The position numbers were made by a program, and so were the translations under genes. From Pedobacter chitinilyticus (GTDB lineage Bacteria; Bacteroidota; Bacteroidia; Sphingobacteriales; Sphingobacteriaceae), in the NCBI RefSeq assembly GCF_003313385.1, contig NZ_QMHN01000005.1, positions 207,084 through 271,083 on the forward strand: 64,000 bases of DNA, in the 5' to 3' direction. The notes under the pieces are model-generated. The model was not told where the DNA came from, did no database searches, and was given only the letters and a program-made list of their open reading frames with translations. How positions within the stretch are numbered: position 1 is the stretch's first letter; each line of letters begins with the position of its first letter. This document shows positions 37,174-46,404 of the stretch, in pieces.

Positions 37174-37650
37174 TTAGAAAGTAAATCTAAAACCAAAACC
37201 AAATCTTCCTGCTTCAAACTCAGAGTTGTCGCCAATCCAAGCAGTTGGTCTCCAGTCAAAACCCATTTGAATTGGTGCCCCAGGAATTTTAAAATCTAAA
37301 CCAGCTTGTGGGATCAACAAGAAATTAGTTTGATCATAACCACCAGCACTAAAGAAGTTGATACCTGGTCCACCACCTACAAACCATTTCAATCCTGAAG
37401 CGCCAGTAATAGCACCATGGTATTGATAGAAAGCTTGTACACGAACGCTATTTCCACCAAATAAAACCTCAGCTTGTCCAGCACCTTTACTGTTGAAAAA
37501 ATGTTTGATAGAAGGACCTACCAAAGTAGAACCGTTGCCGAAGTCAAGACCTAAACCCAAGGCCGTCTTGTAACTCTGTGCATTTGCATTAGATAAGTTC
37601 GTAGCAAAAAGGGCAACGCCAGCAATAATAGTAAAAAGTAATTTTTTCAT
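37174..37650 (-). CDS. Small outer-membrane beta-barrel protein
   Basis: 158 residues with a clear signal peptide (MKKLLFTIIAGVALFATNLS, cleavage near NANAQ). The mature part alternates hydrophobic and polar residues in strands (YKTALGLGLDFGNGSTLVGP, VRVQAFYQYHGAITG, IQMGFDWRPTAWIGD) and ends with an aromatic C terminus (GRFGFGFRFTF). This is the pattern of 8-stranded outer-membrane barrels. Glycine and phenylalanine are abundant and cysteine is absent. A specific family cannot be named. The promoter region contains a 12-bp inverted repeat at 37659-37670 and 37718-37729. Confidence 0.8.
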   Translation of the reverse strand: MKKLLFTIIAGVALFATNLSNANAQSYKTALGLGLDFGNGSTLVGPSIKHFFNSKGAGQAEVLFGGNSVRVQAFYQYHGAITGASGLKWFVGGGPGINFFSAGGYDQTNFLLIPQAGLDFKIPGAPIQMGFDWRPTAWIGDNSEFEAGRFGFGFRFTF

Positions 37651-37878
37651 AAAAATGTTAATTGTTGTTTAATATATAACAGCACGCTTAGCAACTTTTG
37701 TGCCTTTTGTACATTTAAAACAACAATTAGCGCAGTTTTTTTGTTTTCTCAGAAAATCAATGTGGTATAAAATAATTATGCTTGCATAGTATAAACTTCG
37801 TTTAAAAACCCTAAATTAGAATGTTCTACAGCTGCAAATGGCTGTTTTTCAGTATTAGCCAATATAAATAATAATCGT

Positions 37879-39657
37879 ATGTCAGTTTCAGTAACCAGAG
37901 TTTTTGACCTCCTAAAATATAATCTAGAAAAATTTTCTAAAGAAGAGTTTGTCAGCGGAAAAATAAACGGCGAGTGGCGCAAATACAGTACACAAAAGTT
38001 TTGCGAGCTGACCGATCATGTAAGTAGAGGGCTCACTACCTTGGGGATAGGTAAAGGATCTAGGGTAGCTATTATGTCTGCTAATAGGCCAGAATGGAAC
38101 ATCTGTGACTACGCTATTTTGCAGCTTGGAGCCTATCAAATTCCGTTGTACCCAACATTGGCTGAGCATGACATGAAGTTTATCATTGAAGATGCTGAAA
38201 TCAATGTGATTTTTGTAGCTGACGATCAGCTTTACACTAAAGTAAAGAATGTCATTGCCGAAGTAAAACACGATGTAAAAATTTATAGTTTTGATAAGGT
38301 GGAAGGGGCTACTTGCTGGGAAGAATTGATTGAAATAGGAAAACAAAATCAAGGTGTGGACTTAGAGCAGTATCGAGCGGCCGTTAGTCCCGAAGATATT
38401 TTGACCATTATTTATACTTCTGGTACTACAGGTACACCCAAGGGGGTAATGCTTACCCACGACAATTTGGTGCAGAACTTCAAGATGTCTGCCGTGCTTT
38501 TGCCGCCTAACGTTACCCATGCGCTAAGCTTCTTGCCGCTGTCGCATATTTTCGAAAGAATGATCCATTACCTCTACGTTTATTTAAACATTGCCGTTTA
38601 TTATGCCGAAAGTATGGATACCATTGTAGCAGATATACAATTTGTGAAACCAAGTGGTTTTTCAACGGTCCCTAGGCTGTTGGAAAAAGTCTATGATAAA
38701 ATAGTAGAGAAAGGAAAAACATTAACGGGGATTAAGAAAATGATTTTCTTTTGGTCGTTAAGCTTGGCAGAGCAATATGATACCGACAAAGGTTGGTGGT
38801 ACACTTTTAAATTAGGGATTGCCAGAAAGTTGGTGTTTAAAAAATGGCAAGAGGCCCTTGGTGGGAATATTCAAGTGATTATTTCTGGAGGTGCAGCGCT
38901 AAATCCTCGCCTAGCGAAAGTATTTTGGGCAGCAGGATTGCCTGTTTTTGAAGGTTATGGGCTTACTGAAACTTCTCCTGTAATCTCAGTTAACCATTTT
39001 GATGCCATTAAATTTGGCTCTGTTGGAAAACCTATTGAAGGCGTACAAGTAAAAATTGCCGAAGATGGTGAGATATTGGTGAAAGGCCATAACGTAATGA
39101 AAGGGTATTACAATAGGCCAGATTTAACCAGTGAAAATGTGGACACGGATGGTTGGTTCCATACTGGCGACATTGGGGAGCTTACTGATGGCTACCTAAA
39201 GATTACCGATAGAAAAAAAGAAATGTTTAAAACTGCGGGTGGTAAGTATGTAGCCCCGCAAATAGTAGAGAACAAAATTAAAGAAGCACCACTTATTGAA
39301 CAGATTATGGTGTTGGGCGAAAACAGAAAGTTTCCAGCAGCATTAGTCGTACCTAATTTTGAGACCTTGAAAGGTTGGTGCAGAGTGAAGGGCATTGAGT
39401 ATGGTAGCAACGAAACCATTGTAGAAAATAAAGAGGTGCATGAAAAATTCCGAAAGCTGATTGATGAAGCTAACAAGGAATTCGGTAAATGGGAACAAGT
39501 AAAACAATTTGCTTTATTGCCGAAAGAATGGAGTATTGACGGTGGTGAATTGACCCCAAAATTAAGCTTGAAGCGAAAAGTAATTTTGGAGAAGAACAAA
39601 GAAATTATAGAGAAAATATATAAAGATGCAGAAAACTATCATCCAGAAACTAAATAG
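37879..39657 (+). CDS. Long-chain fatty acid-CoA ligase (AMP-forming)
   Basis: 592 residues of the ANL adenylate-forming superfamily. The phosphate-binding motif is at about 179-190 (YTSGTTGTPKGV). The acyl/adenylate region follows around 358 (EGYGLTETSPV). The hinge block GWFHTGDIGE and DRKKEMFKTAGGKYVAPQ come next, with the C-terminal lysine region near LSLKRKVILEKNKEIIEK. This is the FadD15-like long-chain acyl-CoA synthetase type that activates fatty acids to acyl-CoA through an acyl-AMP. Cytoplasmic, membrane-associated. The next gene (gamma-glutamyltransferase) starts 10 bases after the stop with a good ribosome site, so the two may be co-transcribed, though no functional link is obvious. 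Confidence 0.94.
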   Translation: MSVSVTRVFDLLKYNLEKFSKEEFVSGKINGEWRKYSTQKFCELTDHVSRGLTTLGIGKGSRVAIMSANRPEWNICDYAILQLGAYQIPLYPTLAEHDMKFIIEDAEINVIFVADDQLYTKVKNVIAEVKHDVKIYSFDKVEGATCWEELIEIGKQNQGVDLEQYRAAVSPEDILTIIYTSGTTGTPKGVMLTHDNLVQNFKMSAVLLPPNVTHALSFLPLSHIFERMIHYLYVYLNIAVYYAESMDTIVADIQFVKPSGFSTVPRLLEKVYDKIVEKGKTLTGIKKMIFFWSLSLAEQYDTDKGWWYTFKLGIARKLVFKKWQEALGGNIQVIISGGAALNPRLAKVFWAAGLPVFEGYGLTETSPVISVNHFDAIKFGSVGKPIEGVQVKIAEDGEILVKGHNVMKGYYNRPDLTSENVDTDGWFHTGDIGELTDGYLKITDRKKEMFKTAGGKYVAPQIVENKIKEAPLIEQIMVLGENRKFPAALVVPNFETLKGWCRVKGIEYGSNETIVENKEVHEKFRKLIDEANKEFGKWEQVKQFALLPKEWSIDGGELTPKLSLKRKVILEKNKEIIEKIYKDAENYHPETK

Positions 39658-39667
39658 AAGGATTAAA

Positions 39668-41407
39668 ATGAGCAAATGGTTAGCCATGGCCTTACTATTA
39701 AGTTTTAGCCAGGCAAATGCTCAGATAGAAAAAGAGAAAAATGTAAAAGCGTTTGAGTTCTTATCAAATGCCGATTCAAAAAAGGCTGGAAAAGCCTTGG
39801 AATTTAAAAAAGGAGCTGTTGTGTCGGCTCATCCAGAAGCCACAGCTGTAGGGGTCGAAATCCTTAAAAAGGGCGGCAATGCCGTTGATGCTACCGTGGC
39901 GGTAAAATTTGCCTTAGCGGTGGTATACCCCAATGCAGGTAATATTGGTGGTGGTGGTTTTTTAATCTATCGCTCAGCCAAAGGAGAGCTTAATTCGATG
40001 GATTTCAGAGAAAAAGCACCTGCTTTAGCCAGTAAAGACATGTATTTAGATGCCAATGGCGATGCAATTTCTGAAAAGAGTAAGGAAGGACATTTAGCTG
40101 CTGGTGTACCTGGAACTGTGGCTGGGATGGTAGCACTACACCAGAAATATGGCAGGTTGAAATGGGCAGAATTGGTTGAACCAGCTTATCAACTGGCTAC
40201 CAAGGGATTCAAGATCACTAAACAGCAAGCAAACGAATTAAATAGGCTACAAAATAAATTCAAACAATTTAATCCACTGGGTACCGTATTTATCAAACAA
40301 GAGGTTGAATGGGCTGCGGGTGATTTATTGGTACAAACAGAATTGGCAAACACGCTAAAATTAATCAGAGATAAAGGTCGTGCTGGTTTTTACGAAGGCG
40401 AAGTAGCTAATTTTATTGTAGAAGAGATGAAAAGAGGTGGCGGCCTAATTTCTAAAGAAGATTTAAAAAATTACCAAGCTGCTTGGAGAACCCCAATTAT
40501 CGGAAGTTATAGAGGGTATAAAATCATCACTATGCCTCCAACCTCAAGCGGAGGGATTGCTTTGGTACAATTATTACAGTCGGTAGAGGCCTTTCCGCTT
40601 TCTAAATGGGGGCATAATGCAGATTCGACCGTACAAGTGATGGTAGAAGCTGAGAGAAGAGTGTATGCCGATAGGGCTAAACATTTAGGAGATCCTGATT
40701 TTTGGAAGGTGCCACAAAAGGAACTTTTGCAAGAAGCCTATAATAAAGGTAGGATGGCCAACTTTAATTGGAACAAAGCCACACCGAGTAGCGAAGTCCA
40801 AGCTGGAGAATTTGCCAGAAAAGAAAGCGAAGAAACCACACATTTTTCAGTGGTTGATAAGGATGGAAATGCCATATCGTTAACTACAACGATTAATACT
40901 TCCTATGGCAATTATGTGGTGGTAAAAGGTGCTGGATTTCTGTTGAATAATGAGATGGATGACTTCTCGGTTAAACCTGGGGTGCCAAATTATTTTGGAT
41001 TGGTAGGATATGAGGCCAATGCGATTGCTCCAAACAAAAGAATGTTGAGCTCAATGACGCCTACTATTTTAGAGAAAGACGGTAAGTTAGCAATGGTAGT
41101 TGGAACTCCTGGAGGTTCAACCATTATTACCTCAGTGTTTCAAACCATTGTAAACGTGATCGACTTTGGAATGGATATGCAAAAGGCTGTAAATGCTAAA
41201 AAGTTTCATCATCAGTGGTTGCCCGACAGAACAGATATTGAACCAGATGCTCTAACACCAGAAGTACAACAAAAATTGGAAGCAAAAGGCTATACTTTTT
41301 ATAAACGTAGCAGTATTGGAAGGGTGGATGCCATTTTGGTCACTAAAAAAGGAATCTATCAAACAGGTGCTGATCCGAGAGGAGATGACACCGCTGGTGG
41401 ATGGTAA
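39668..41407 (+). CDS. ggt: Gamma-glutamyltransferase proenzyme
   Basis: 579 residues from the ATG at 39668. An earlier in-frame ATG at 39626 lies inside the ligase gene and would hide the signal peptide (MSKWLAMALLLSFSQANAQ); AGAAGGA just upstream of 39668 supports this start. The large subunit has the conserved GGNAVDATVAVKFALAVVYP and GNIGGGGFLIYR blocks. The self-cleavage site lies before the first Thr (about residue 390) of TTHFSVVDKDGNAISLTTTI, which becomes the catalytic nucleophile. Substrate-loop residues are in LLNNEMDDFS and the tail has GTPGGSTI. It cleaves glutathione and other gamma-glutamyl compounds in the periplasm. The family and the processing site are clear. Confidence 0.96.
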   Translation: MSKWLAMALLLSFSQANAQIEKEKNVKAFEFLSNADSKKAGKALEFKKGAVVSAHPEATAVGVEILKKGGNAVDATVAVKFALAVVYPNAGNIGGGGFLIYRSAKGELNSMDFREKAPALASKDMYLDANGDAISEKSKEGHLAAGVPGTVAGMVALHQKYGRLKWAELVEPAYQLATKGFKITKQQANELNRLQNKFKQFNPLGTVFIKQEVEWAAGDLLVQTELANTLKLIRDKGRAGFYEGEVANFIVEEMKRGGGLISKEDLKNYQAAWRTPIIGSYRGYKIITMPPTSSGGIALVQLLQSVEAFPLSKWGHNADSTVQVMVEAERRVYADRAKHLGDPDFWKVPQKELLQEAYNKGRMANFNWNKATPSSEVQAGEFARKESEETTHFSVVDKDGNAISLTTTINTSYGNYVVVKGAGFLLNNEMDDFSVKPGVPNYFGLVGYEANAIAPNKRMLSSMTPTILEKDGKLAMVVGTPGGSTIITSVFQTIVNVIDFGMDMQKAVNAKKFHHQWLPDRTDIEPDALTPEVQQKLEAKGYTFYKRSSIGRVDAILVTKKGIYQTGADPRGDDTAGGW

Positions 41408-41482
41408 AATATAATAATAATGTGTAGTATATAAGCGAGGTTGACGGAGGTTAATCTCGTTTTTTTTTTATCTCATTTTGTT
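41408..41482 (+). terminator. Probable terminator of the gamma-glutamyltransferase gene
   Basis: CGAGGTT and AATCTCG pair (one G-U pair) around a loop of about 10 bases near 41437-41460, followed by a run of nine or ten T residues. Confidence 0.75.
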
Positions 41483-41483
41483 A

Positions 41484-41600
41484 GATAAACCCGACTGACA
41501 GCGGTACCCAATAAAACCTGAGTTTACGAAGGTATTGGGTTTAGCAAAAGGCGGGGCTGGATTTGCCAAGAAGTGCTGCCATTGGTTTTCAAAAAAAATA
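41484..41600 (+). repeat. Dispersed stem-loop element, copy B
   Basis: The 5' box is ATAAACCCGACTGACAGCGG. A stem ACCCAATA (41506-41513) / TATTGGGT (41533-41540) follows, then AAAAGGCGGGGCTGG and the 3' box TTGGTTTTCAAAAAAAATA. The order matches copies A, C and D; the stem sequence is different but fully paired. Confidence 0.65.
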
Positions 41601-41642
41601 TCCTCGCTGAATAAAACATGTTAATCAGCCAGTTTTTTCAGT

Positions 41643-41709
41643 TTCGTACAAAACCAAACCATTTCCGTACAAAAGCGAACCCTCTGGATACCCGACACCT
41701 TTAGTTTTG
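41643..41709 (+). promoter_or_regulatory. Direct-repeat activator site and -7 element before the beta-helix gene
   Basis: TTCGTACAAAACCAAAC (41643-41659) and TCCGTACAAAAGCGAAC (41664-41680) are direct repeats offset by 21 bp, two helical turns. TAGTTTTG at 41702-41709 fits TAnnTTTG, and no -33 TTTG is present where expected. The proximal repeat ends 21 bases before the -7 element, a position suited to an activator. Confidence 0.55.
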
Positions 41710-41737
41710 TGATAAACCATTATAAAACCAAACGTGT

Positions 41738-43870
41738 ATGAAAAAACTTTACTTTAAAACTTTGGGCGTGTTATGCTTAAGCTTATTTGCTTTTAAGATG
41801 AACGCACAAACCACCTATTATGTTAAAACCGACGGAGCAGGCACAGCGGTTACTGCTATGAGTTGGGCAACGGCTTCAAACGACTTGCAGAGCGTTATCA
41901 ATATAGCCCAATCTGGAGACAAAATTTTTGTGGCAAAGGGCACTTATACTCCAAACAGTCTTGTAAATACAGCTGATGCGATAACAAGTAAGGATTATGC
42001 TTTTGTGCTTAAAAACGGCGTAAGTGTTTATGGAGGTTTTGCGGGAACCGAAGCGAATGAAACACAACGTGTAGCAGGCAATGAAACCATTTTAAGTGGC
42101 GATTTGAGTGTGAATGATGTGGATGAGACTGGCGCAAATACGAATACTTATATGACTGCTAATAAAACGGATAATGTTTATCATGTGGTGCTGGCCATAG
42201 GTTTAACCAATACTACCATTTTTGATGGATTTACCGTAACGAAAGGAGATGCTTCTGCTAATACAGCATCAGTCGTGGCTGTTAACTCAAAAAACATCGA
42301 TAGAAGACTTGGTGGAGGGATTTATATTTTGGAATCAAGCGCTAGTCTTAAGATTTCGAATGTGAAGGTTACGATTAATAGGGCCAATGGAGATGGAGAT
42401 ACTTCGGGCGGTTGTGGCTCTGGAATTTATGTTAATAATAGTAGTCCAATTATTGAAAAGTGCGAGATTACCAAATCGTTTAACATGAATGCTGCGCCTA
42501 AAACCGCAGGTAGTAATTATGGTTCGGGCATGTCGTTGGTGGTATCAAGCCATGCAACGATCACGAATACTGTTTTTTCTGAGAATTTTGGCAGTTATGG
42601 GGGAGCAGTGGCGGTAAACGGAAGTAATCCAACTTTCACTAGTTGCACTTTTAAAGGAAATCGTGGCGGAGGAAGAGGTGGAGCTATAGATATACGCGGG
42701 GCTTTTCCGACTTTTACCAATTGCTTGTTTTCCGAAAATACCGCGACTGGAAGTGGGGGTGGTGCCATTTATAACTATACAGGAAGAGCGTCTTTTTTGA
42801 ACTGTATTTTTTATAAAAATAGCACGGCTACCACTAATGGCGCAGCCTATGGATCGCAGAATAACAATTATGGCGCTATTTTTATTAACAACACCTTTTA
42901 CGATAATAGAAATACCTACGGGGGTGCCGCCACTAATTTCTCTGCTGGGATATATGTTTCGGCAGTAGGTGCTAGTGCAACCTATCCAGATAAAAAGACC
43001 TATTTATATAACAATATATTCTTTAATAATACGAGCACCAATACGACCAGCACTCCGGATATATATGCCGCTGATGCAACGTTACTTGCGGCGGTAAGCA
43101 ATAACATTGTTCAACAAACACCTTACATTACGGCAAATCAAGGTAATCTTAGCAATGTAAACCCTCTTTTTATTAGTATTACTCCTGGACATATCGCTTT
43201 TTTAGCACCGCATAGTGCTAGTCCCGCCAAAAATGCTGGTAATGATACCTACAATACTACTATAGTTGATGTTAATGGTAGGGCTCGTAAAAATGGCACG
43301 ATCGATATCGGTGCTGTAGAACATCACGATGTTCTACCTGTATCATTTATCAGCTTTACTGCAAAGAAGAATGCCACTGGCGTACAACTTGATTGGAAAG
43401 TGGGTTCTGAAATCAATAACAAACAATACATCGTGAGTCGTAGTAGCAACGGAAAAGACTATCAATTAATTACAACGATGAAAGGTGCAGGCGCTAGCAA
43501 TACTTCTTTAAGCTATAGTTATACGGATCAAACTGCTACAGGAGGTACTTATTATTATAAATTAGAACAAGAAGATTTGGATGGCACGATCCATTATTTG
43601 GCTACTCAAGTGATAAAAAGCAGTTTAACAGATAATAGGGCGAATGTTTATCCTAACCCAACCAAAGGGAATGCAACCATAGCTTTAAGTGATGGGTTGT
43701 ATAATAAATACAGTGTAATTGGTTTGCAAGGCAATACTGTGCTTAGTGGTAACATTAACAGTACCGATAAACAGTTAGAACTTAATTTGTCTGAATTGTC
43801 TACAGGAACCTACATTATCAAACTGACAGGATCCAATGGTAATAAGTCTGAAAGAATAATTAAATTGTAA
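41738..43870 (+). CDS. T9SS-exported beta-helix (choice-of-anchor Q-type) surface protein
   Basis: 710 residues with a signal peptide ending near KMNAQ. Residues about 25-520 form a right-handed parallel beta-helix, with an opening block (TTYYVKTDGAGTAVTAMSWA, LQSVINIAQSGDKIFVAKGT) and outer-membrane-repeat-like turns (NNSSPIIEKCEI, GGAVAVNGSNPTFTSCTF, GGAIDIRGAFPTFTNCLF). The block ends in VDVNGRARKNGTIDIGAVEH, the signature seen in choice-of-anchor Q proteins. A short Fn-like domain (GVQLDWKVGSEINNKQYIVS) leads to a type A sorting domain (ANVYPNPTKGNATIALSDG, LSTGTYIIKLTGSNGNK). It is probably a surface adhesin or polysaccharide-active protein; no catalytic residues could be assigned. Confidence 0.87.
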   Translation: MKKLYFKTLGVLCLSLFAFKMNAQTTYYVKTDGAGTAVTAMSWATASNDLQSVINIAQSGDKIFVAKGTYTPNSLVNTADAITSKDYAFVLKNGVSVYGGFAGTEANETQRVAGNETILSGDLSVNDVDETGANTNTYMTANKTDNVYHVVLAIGLTNTTIFDGFTVTKGDASANTASVVAVNSKNIDRRLGGGIYILESSASLKISNVKVTINRANGDGDTSGGCGSGIYVNNSSPIIEKCEITKSFNMNAAPKTAGSNYGSGMSLVVSSHATITNTVFSENFGSYGGAVAVNGSNPTFTSCTFKGNRGGGRGGAIDIRGAFPTFTNCLFSENTATGSGGGAIYNYTGRASFLNCIFYKNSTATTNGAAYGSQNNNYGAIFINNTFYDNRNTYGGAATNFSAGIYVSAVGASATYPDKKTYLYNNIFFNNTSTNTTSTPDIYAADATLLAAVSNNIVQQTPYITANQGNLSNVNPLFISITPGHIAFLAPHSASPAKNAGNDTYNTTIVDVNGRARKNGTIDIGAVEHHDVLPVSFISFTAKKNATGVQLDWKVGSEINNKQYIVSRSSNGKDYQLITTMKGAGASNTSLSYSYTDQTATGGTYYYKLEQEDLDGTIHYLATQVIKSSLTDNRANVYPNPTKGNATIALSDGLYNKYSVIGLQGNTVLSGNINSTDKQLELNLSELSTGTYIIKLTGSNGNKSERIIKL

Positions 43871-44422
43871 TTAGCTAAAATTTAAGCCCTTGTAGGTTGG
43901 TAAAACTTGCAAGGGCATATTCCTTTACATTATTTCGCAATCCATCAATAAATCTTTGCGGTAAATATAAATGGACATTACTAATAACGCCAGGTATTCT
44001 GAGAGTTTAATTTGAAAACATATTCTTTGCGTTCCTTTGCGAATACTTTACAAATCTTTGCGGTAAAATAATTACTAAATGAAAAATAGCTAGCTGTATT
44101 TAATTTTTAAACCATATTCCTTTTGAGAATACTTTATAATGTATGTACTAGCTTGCCATAAAACGAGTTATTTAATTAATCTTTTTAACTGTTTTTGTAC
44201 ATTGGCATAAAATAAATGCCTAGTTTTCTCGTTTATTTGATTGTCTTTTTTTTAAAGTGTATAGCAAACCAAACACTTTTCTCTTTTCTTTAACTTTTTT
44301 GTTACGGTTGTTAATTTGTTGTTTTTCAGTTGTTTATTGCTTTTTTTTCTCTGAAAGATTAAGACTTGGTACACCTATTGACTACAAGTAGACGATAACA
44401 GATACTTATAAAGTCAATTATT
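43871..44422. other. 552-base gap with TTTGCG-rich short repeats
   Basis: A hairpin GCCCTTG...CAAGGGC lies at about 43886-43915, without a T-tract. AATCTTTGCGGTAAATA at 43951-43967 and AATCTTTGCGGTAAAATA at 44053-44070 are direct repeats, with TTCTTTGCGTTCCTTTGCG at 44023-44041 between them. The remainder is T-rich and presumably carries the OmpA-family gene promoter. No gene seen. Confidence 0.6.
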
Positions 44423-45742
44423 ATGAAACAAAATTTCTTAAAATTTTTCCCGATCGCATTAGCTGGACTGATCATCGGCAACAATGCCCAAGCTCAAGAA
44501 ACTTCGGGCCAAAAACCTTCGCTTAGAACGTGGTCAATCGGTGTTAACGCTGGTGGCTTAACAGGCGTATCTCCTCTTGGTGGGCAAAACGACTTCTCAA
44601 ACTGGAAGACTAGTTTTGGATATGGTTTATACATCAAAAAACAAATCAGCCCTGCTTTTGCTTTACGTTTAGACGGAGTTAGAGGTAAAGTGCGTGGCGA
44701 CAATGCTGAGCCTTTTAATGATGGTACAGTAAACACTAGCCCAATCGCTTCTTACAGTACTGATCTTAAGTATTCAGCTAGTTTAAGTGCACAGGTGAAC
44801 ATGGTAAACTGGAGCATGTTTAATCAGCAAAACAATGCTACGCTTTATGCGATGGCGGGTGGTGGTTTTGTAAACTACGAGCCAACTACCGTAGCTAGAG
44901 GTTCAAGTACGGAAGTTACTGGACCATCAGTTAACAAAATGATTGTTCCTGTAGGTGTGGGTGCAAAATTCCGTTTATCGGAAGGGATTAACTTCGATTT
45001 GGGTTGGACTATTAACTTTGTTGATGGCGATGAGTTTGATGGTTATGCTAGAGGTAGCAACGACAAGTATAACTACGGTTATGCAGGTTTAGAGTTTGCG
45101 CTAGGTAAAGGAAAACAATTAGCTTTCTTTAGCCCAACAGCTGCTACTTATGAGGAGGCTTTGGCTGCTAAAAACACTGCAAATGCATTGAAGTCTGACT
45201 TAGATGCTCAAAAAGCTGAAAATGCAAAATTACGTTCAGAAATGAATGATTTATTGAAAGACAGTGATGGTGACGGTGTAGCTGATAAATTGGATAAATG
45301 TCCTAACACTCCTACAGGAACTGTAGTAGATGGTTCAGGTTGTCCTATTAAAATTCCTGCTCCAGTAGTTACGGAGAAAGTGATTGTTACGGAAGCAGAC
45401 CGTAAAGTAGTAAGAGATGCGATTACTAACCTTGAGTTTGACTTAGGAAAAGCAACCATCCGTTCTAAATCTTATGAAACTTTAAACAGAGTAGCTGCTT
45501 TATTGGTAGAGAAAAACTTTAGCTTAAAATTAGCTGGTCACACTGATAATACAGGTTCTAAAGAATTAAACTTGCGTTTATCTAAAGAAAGAGCCGAATC
45601 AGTAAAAGCTTATTTAGTATCTCAGGGTGCTAATGCATCAAGAATTGAAGCTACTGGTTACGGAATGGGTCAACCAATTGCAACTAACAAAACTGCTGCT
45701 GGTCGTCAGCAAAACAGAAGGGTAGAGTTTACACTTTACTAG
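44423..45742 (+). CDS. OmpA-family outer-membrane protein with TSP type-3 repeat
   Basis: 439 residues. A signal peptide ends near NNAQAQ. Residues 30-235 form an outer-membrane beta-barrel (WSIGVNAGGLTGVSPLGGQN, FRLSEGINFDLGWTINFVDG). A short helix (EEALAAKNTANALKSDLDAQ) and a calcium-binding thrombospondin type-3-like repeat (DSDGDGVADKLDKCPNTPTG) follow. The last 110 residues are an OmpA C-terminal peptidoglycan-binding domain with the hallmark LAGHTDNTGSKELNLRLSKE and NRRVEF. It anchors the outer membrane to the peptidoglycan. A strong terminator follows at 45768, so the gene is monocistronic. Confidence 0.95.
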   Translation: MKQNFLKFFPIALAGLIIGNNAQAQETSGQKPSLRTWSIGVNAGGLTGVSPLGGQNDFSNWKTSFGYGLYIKKQISPAFALRLDGVRGKVRGDNAEPFNDGTVNTSPIASYSTDLKYSASLSAQVNMVNWSMFNQQNNATLYAMAGGGFVNYEPTTVARGSSTEVTGPSVNKMIVPVGVGAKFRLSEGINFDLGWTINFVDGDEFDGYARGSNDKYNYGYAGLEFALGKGKQLAFFSPTAATYEEALAAKNTANALKSDLDAQKAENAKLRSEMNDLLKDSDGDGVADKLDKCPNTPTGTVVDGSGCPIKIPAPVVTEKVIVTEADRKVVRDAITNLEFDLGKATIRSKSYETLNRVAALLVEKNFSLKLAGHTDNTGSKELNLRLSKERAESVKAYLVSQGANASRIEATGYGMGQPIATNKTAAGRQQNRRVEFTLY

Positions 45743-45767
45743 AAAGAACAAATACTGCTTATGAAAC

Positions 45768-45800
45768 AAAAAAGCCCCGTACATACGGGGCTTTTTTATT
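45768..45800. terminator. Bidirectional terminator after the OmpA-family gene
   Basis: AAAAAAGCCCCGT-ACAT-ACGGGGCTTTTTT is a perfect 13-bp stem with A/T runs on both sides. It also serves the convergent minus-strand lipoprotein gene ending at 45817. Confidence 0.93.
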
Positions 45801-45816
45801 TTTAATTGATGTAAGA

Positions 45817-46296
45817 CTATTTACATTCAGCAGGAACAAATTCAAATTTGCCTCTTTCGAAATTAATAGGTTTATCTTTTGCAAAATAAGACCTACCCAT
45901 GGTTGTTTCTATGACACCAACGCCCATTTTCAAGTTGCCACCTTGTTTAAGGAATACCAACGGATTTGAAAACTCTGTAGGATTTTCGCCAGTTTTAAAA
46001 GTATAATCTACAAATAAGGTATCTCCCTTAAACTCGCCTCTAACAAGTCCATCGTTATGAGGTTTTTCTTTGTAGTGGATCATTAACTTGCCTTCTACTT
46101 TTGTACTATCGATAATGTTAACATTCATGGTTGCACTGTCGCCTTCAAAAACCGAGGTGTAGCATTGTTTTACCGTATCGATTACAGCTTTGCTTGCATG
46201 ATCATCAGTTTGTTTGTTTCCACTTTGGGTACAACTGTAAGCCATTGGCAATGCCAAAACGGCCCATGCAAAGTTTCTAAGTTTCATTTTCATCAT
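45817..46296 (-). CDS. Hypothetical lipoprotein
   Basis: About 159 residues if started at the ATG at 46296. A longer reading from 46332 adds 12 residues ahead of the signal peptide and is less likely. The signal is FAWAVLALPMAYSCTQSGNK, with the lipid-bearing Cys in YSC. The mature part carries VKQCYTSVFEGDSATMNVNI, MIHYKEKPHNDGLVRGEFKG and a C-terminal ERGKFEFVPAEC. It looks like a compact beta domain that might bind a small molecule or act as a periplasmic chaperone. I do not recognise a specific family. It converges with the OmpA-family gene across a shared terminator. Confidence 0.7.
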   Translation of the reverse strand: MMKMKLRNFAWAVLALPMAYSCTQSGNKQTDDHASKAVIDTVKQCYTSVFEGDSATMNVNIIDSTKVEGKLMIHYKEKPHNDGLVRGEFKGDTLFVDYTFKTGENPTEFSNPLVFLKQGGNLKMGVGVIETTMGRSYFAKDKPINFERGKFEFVPAECK

Positions 46297-46404
46297 TTTA
46301 TATTTATTTACGTTAATAAACTCTTTTACCAATAGAAATGTTTAATCTATTGAATTGATGATAGCGAAAAGCGCTTTCCATAAAAATAACTAAACCTTTT
46401 TTTG

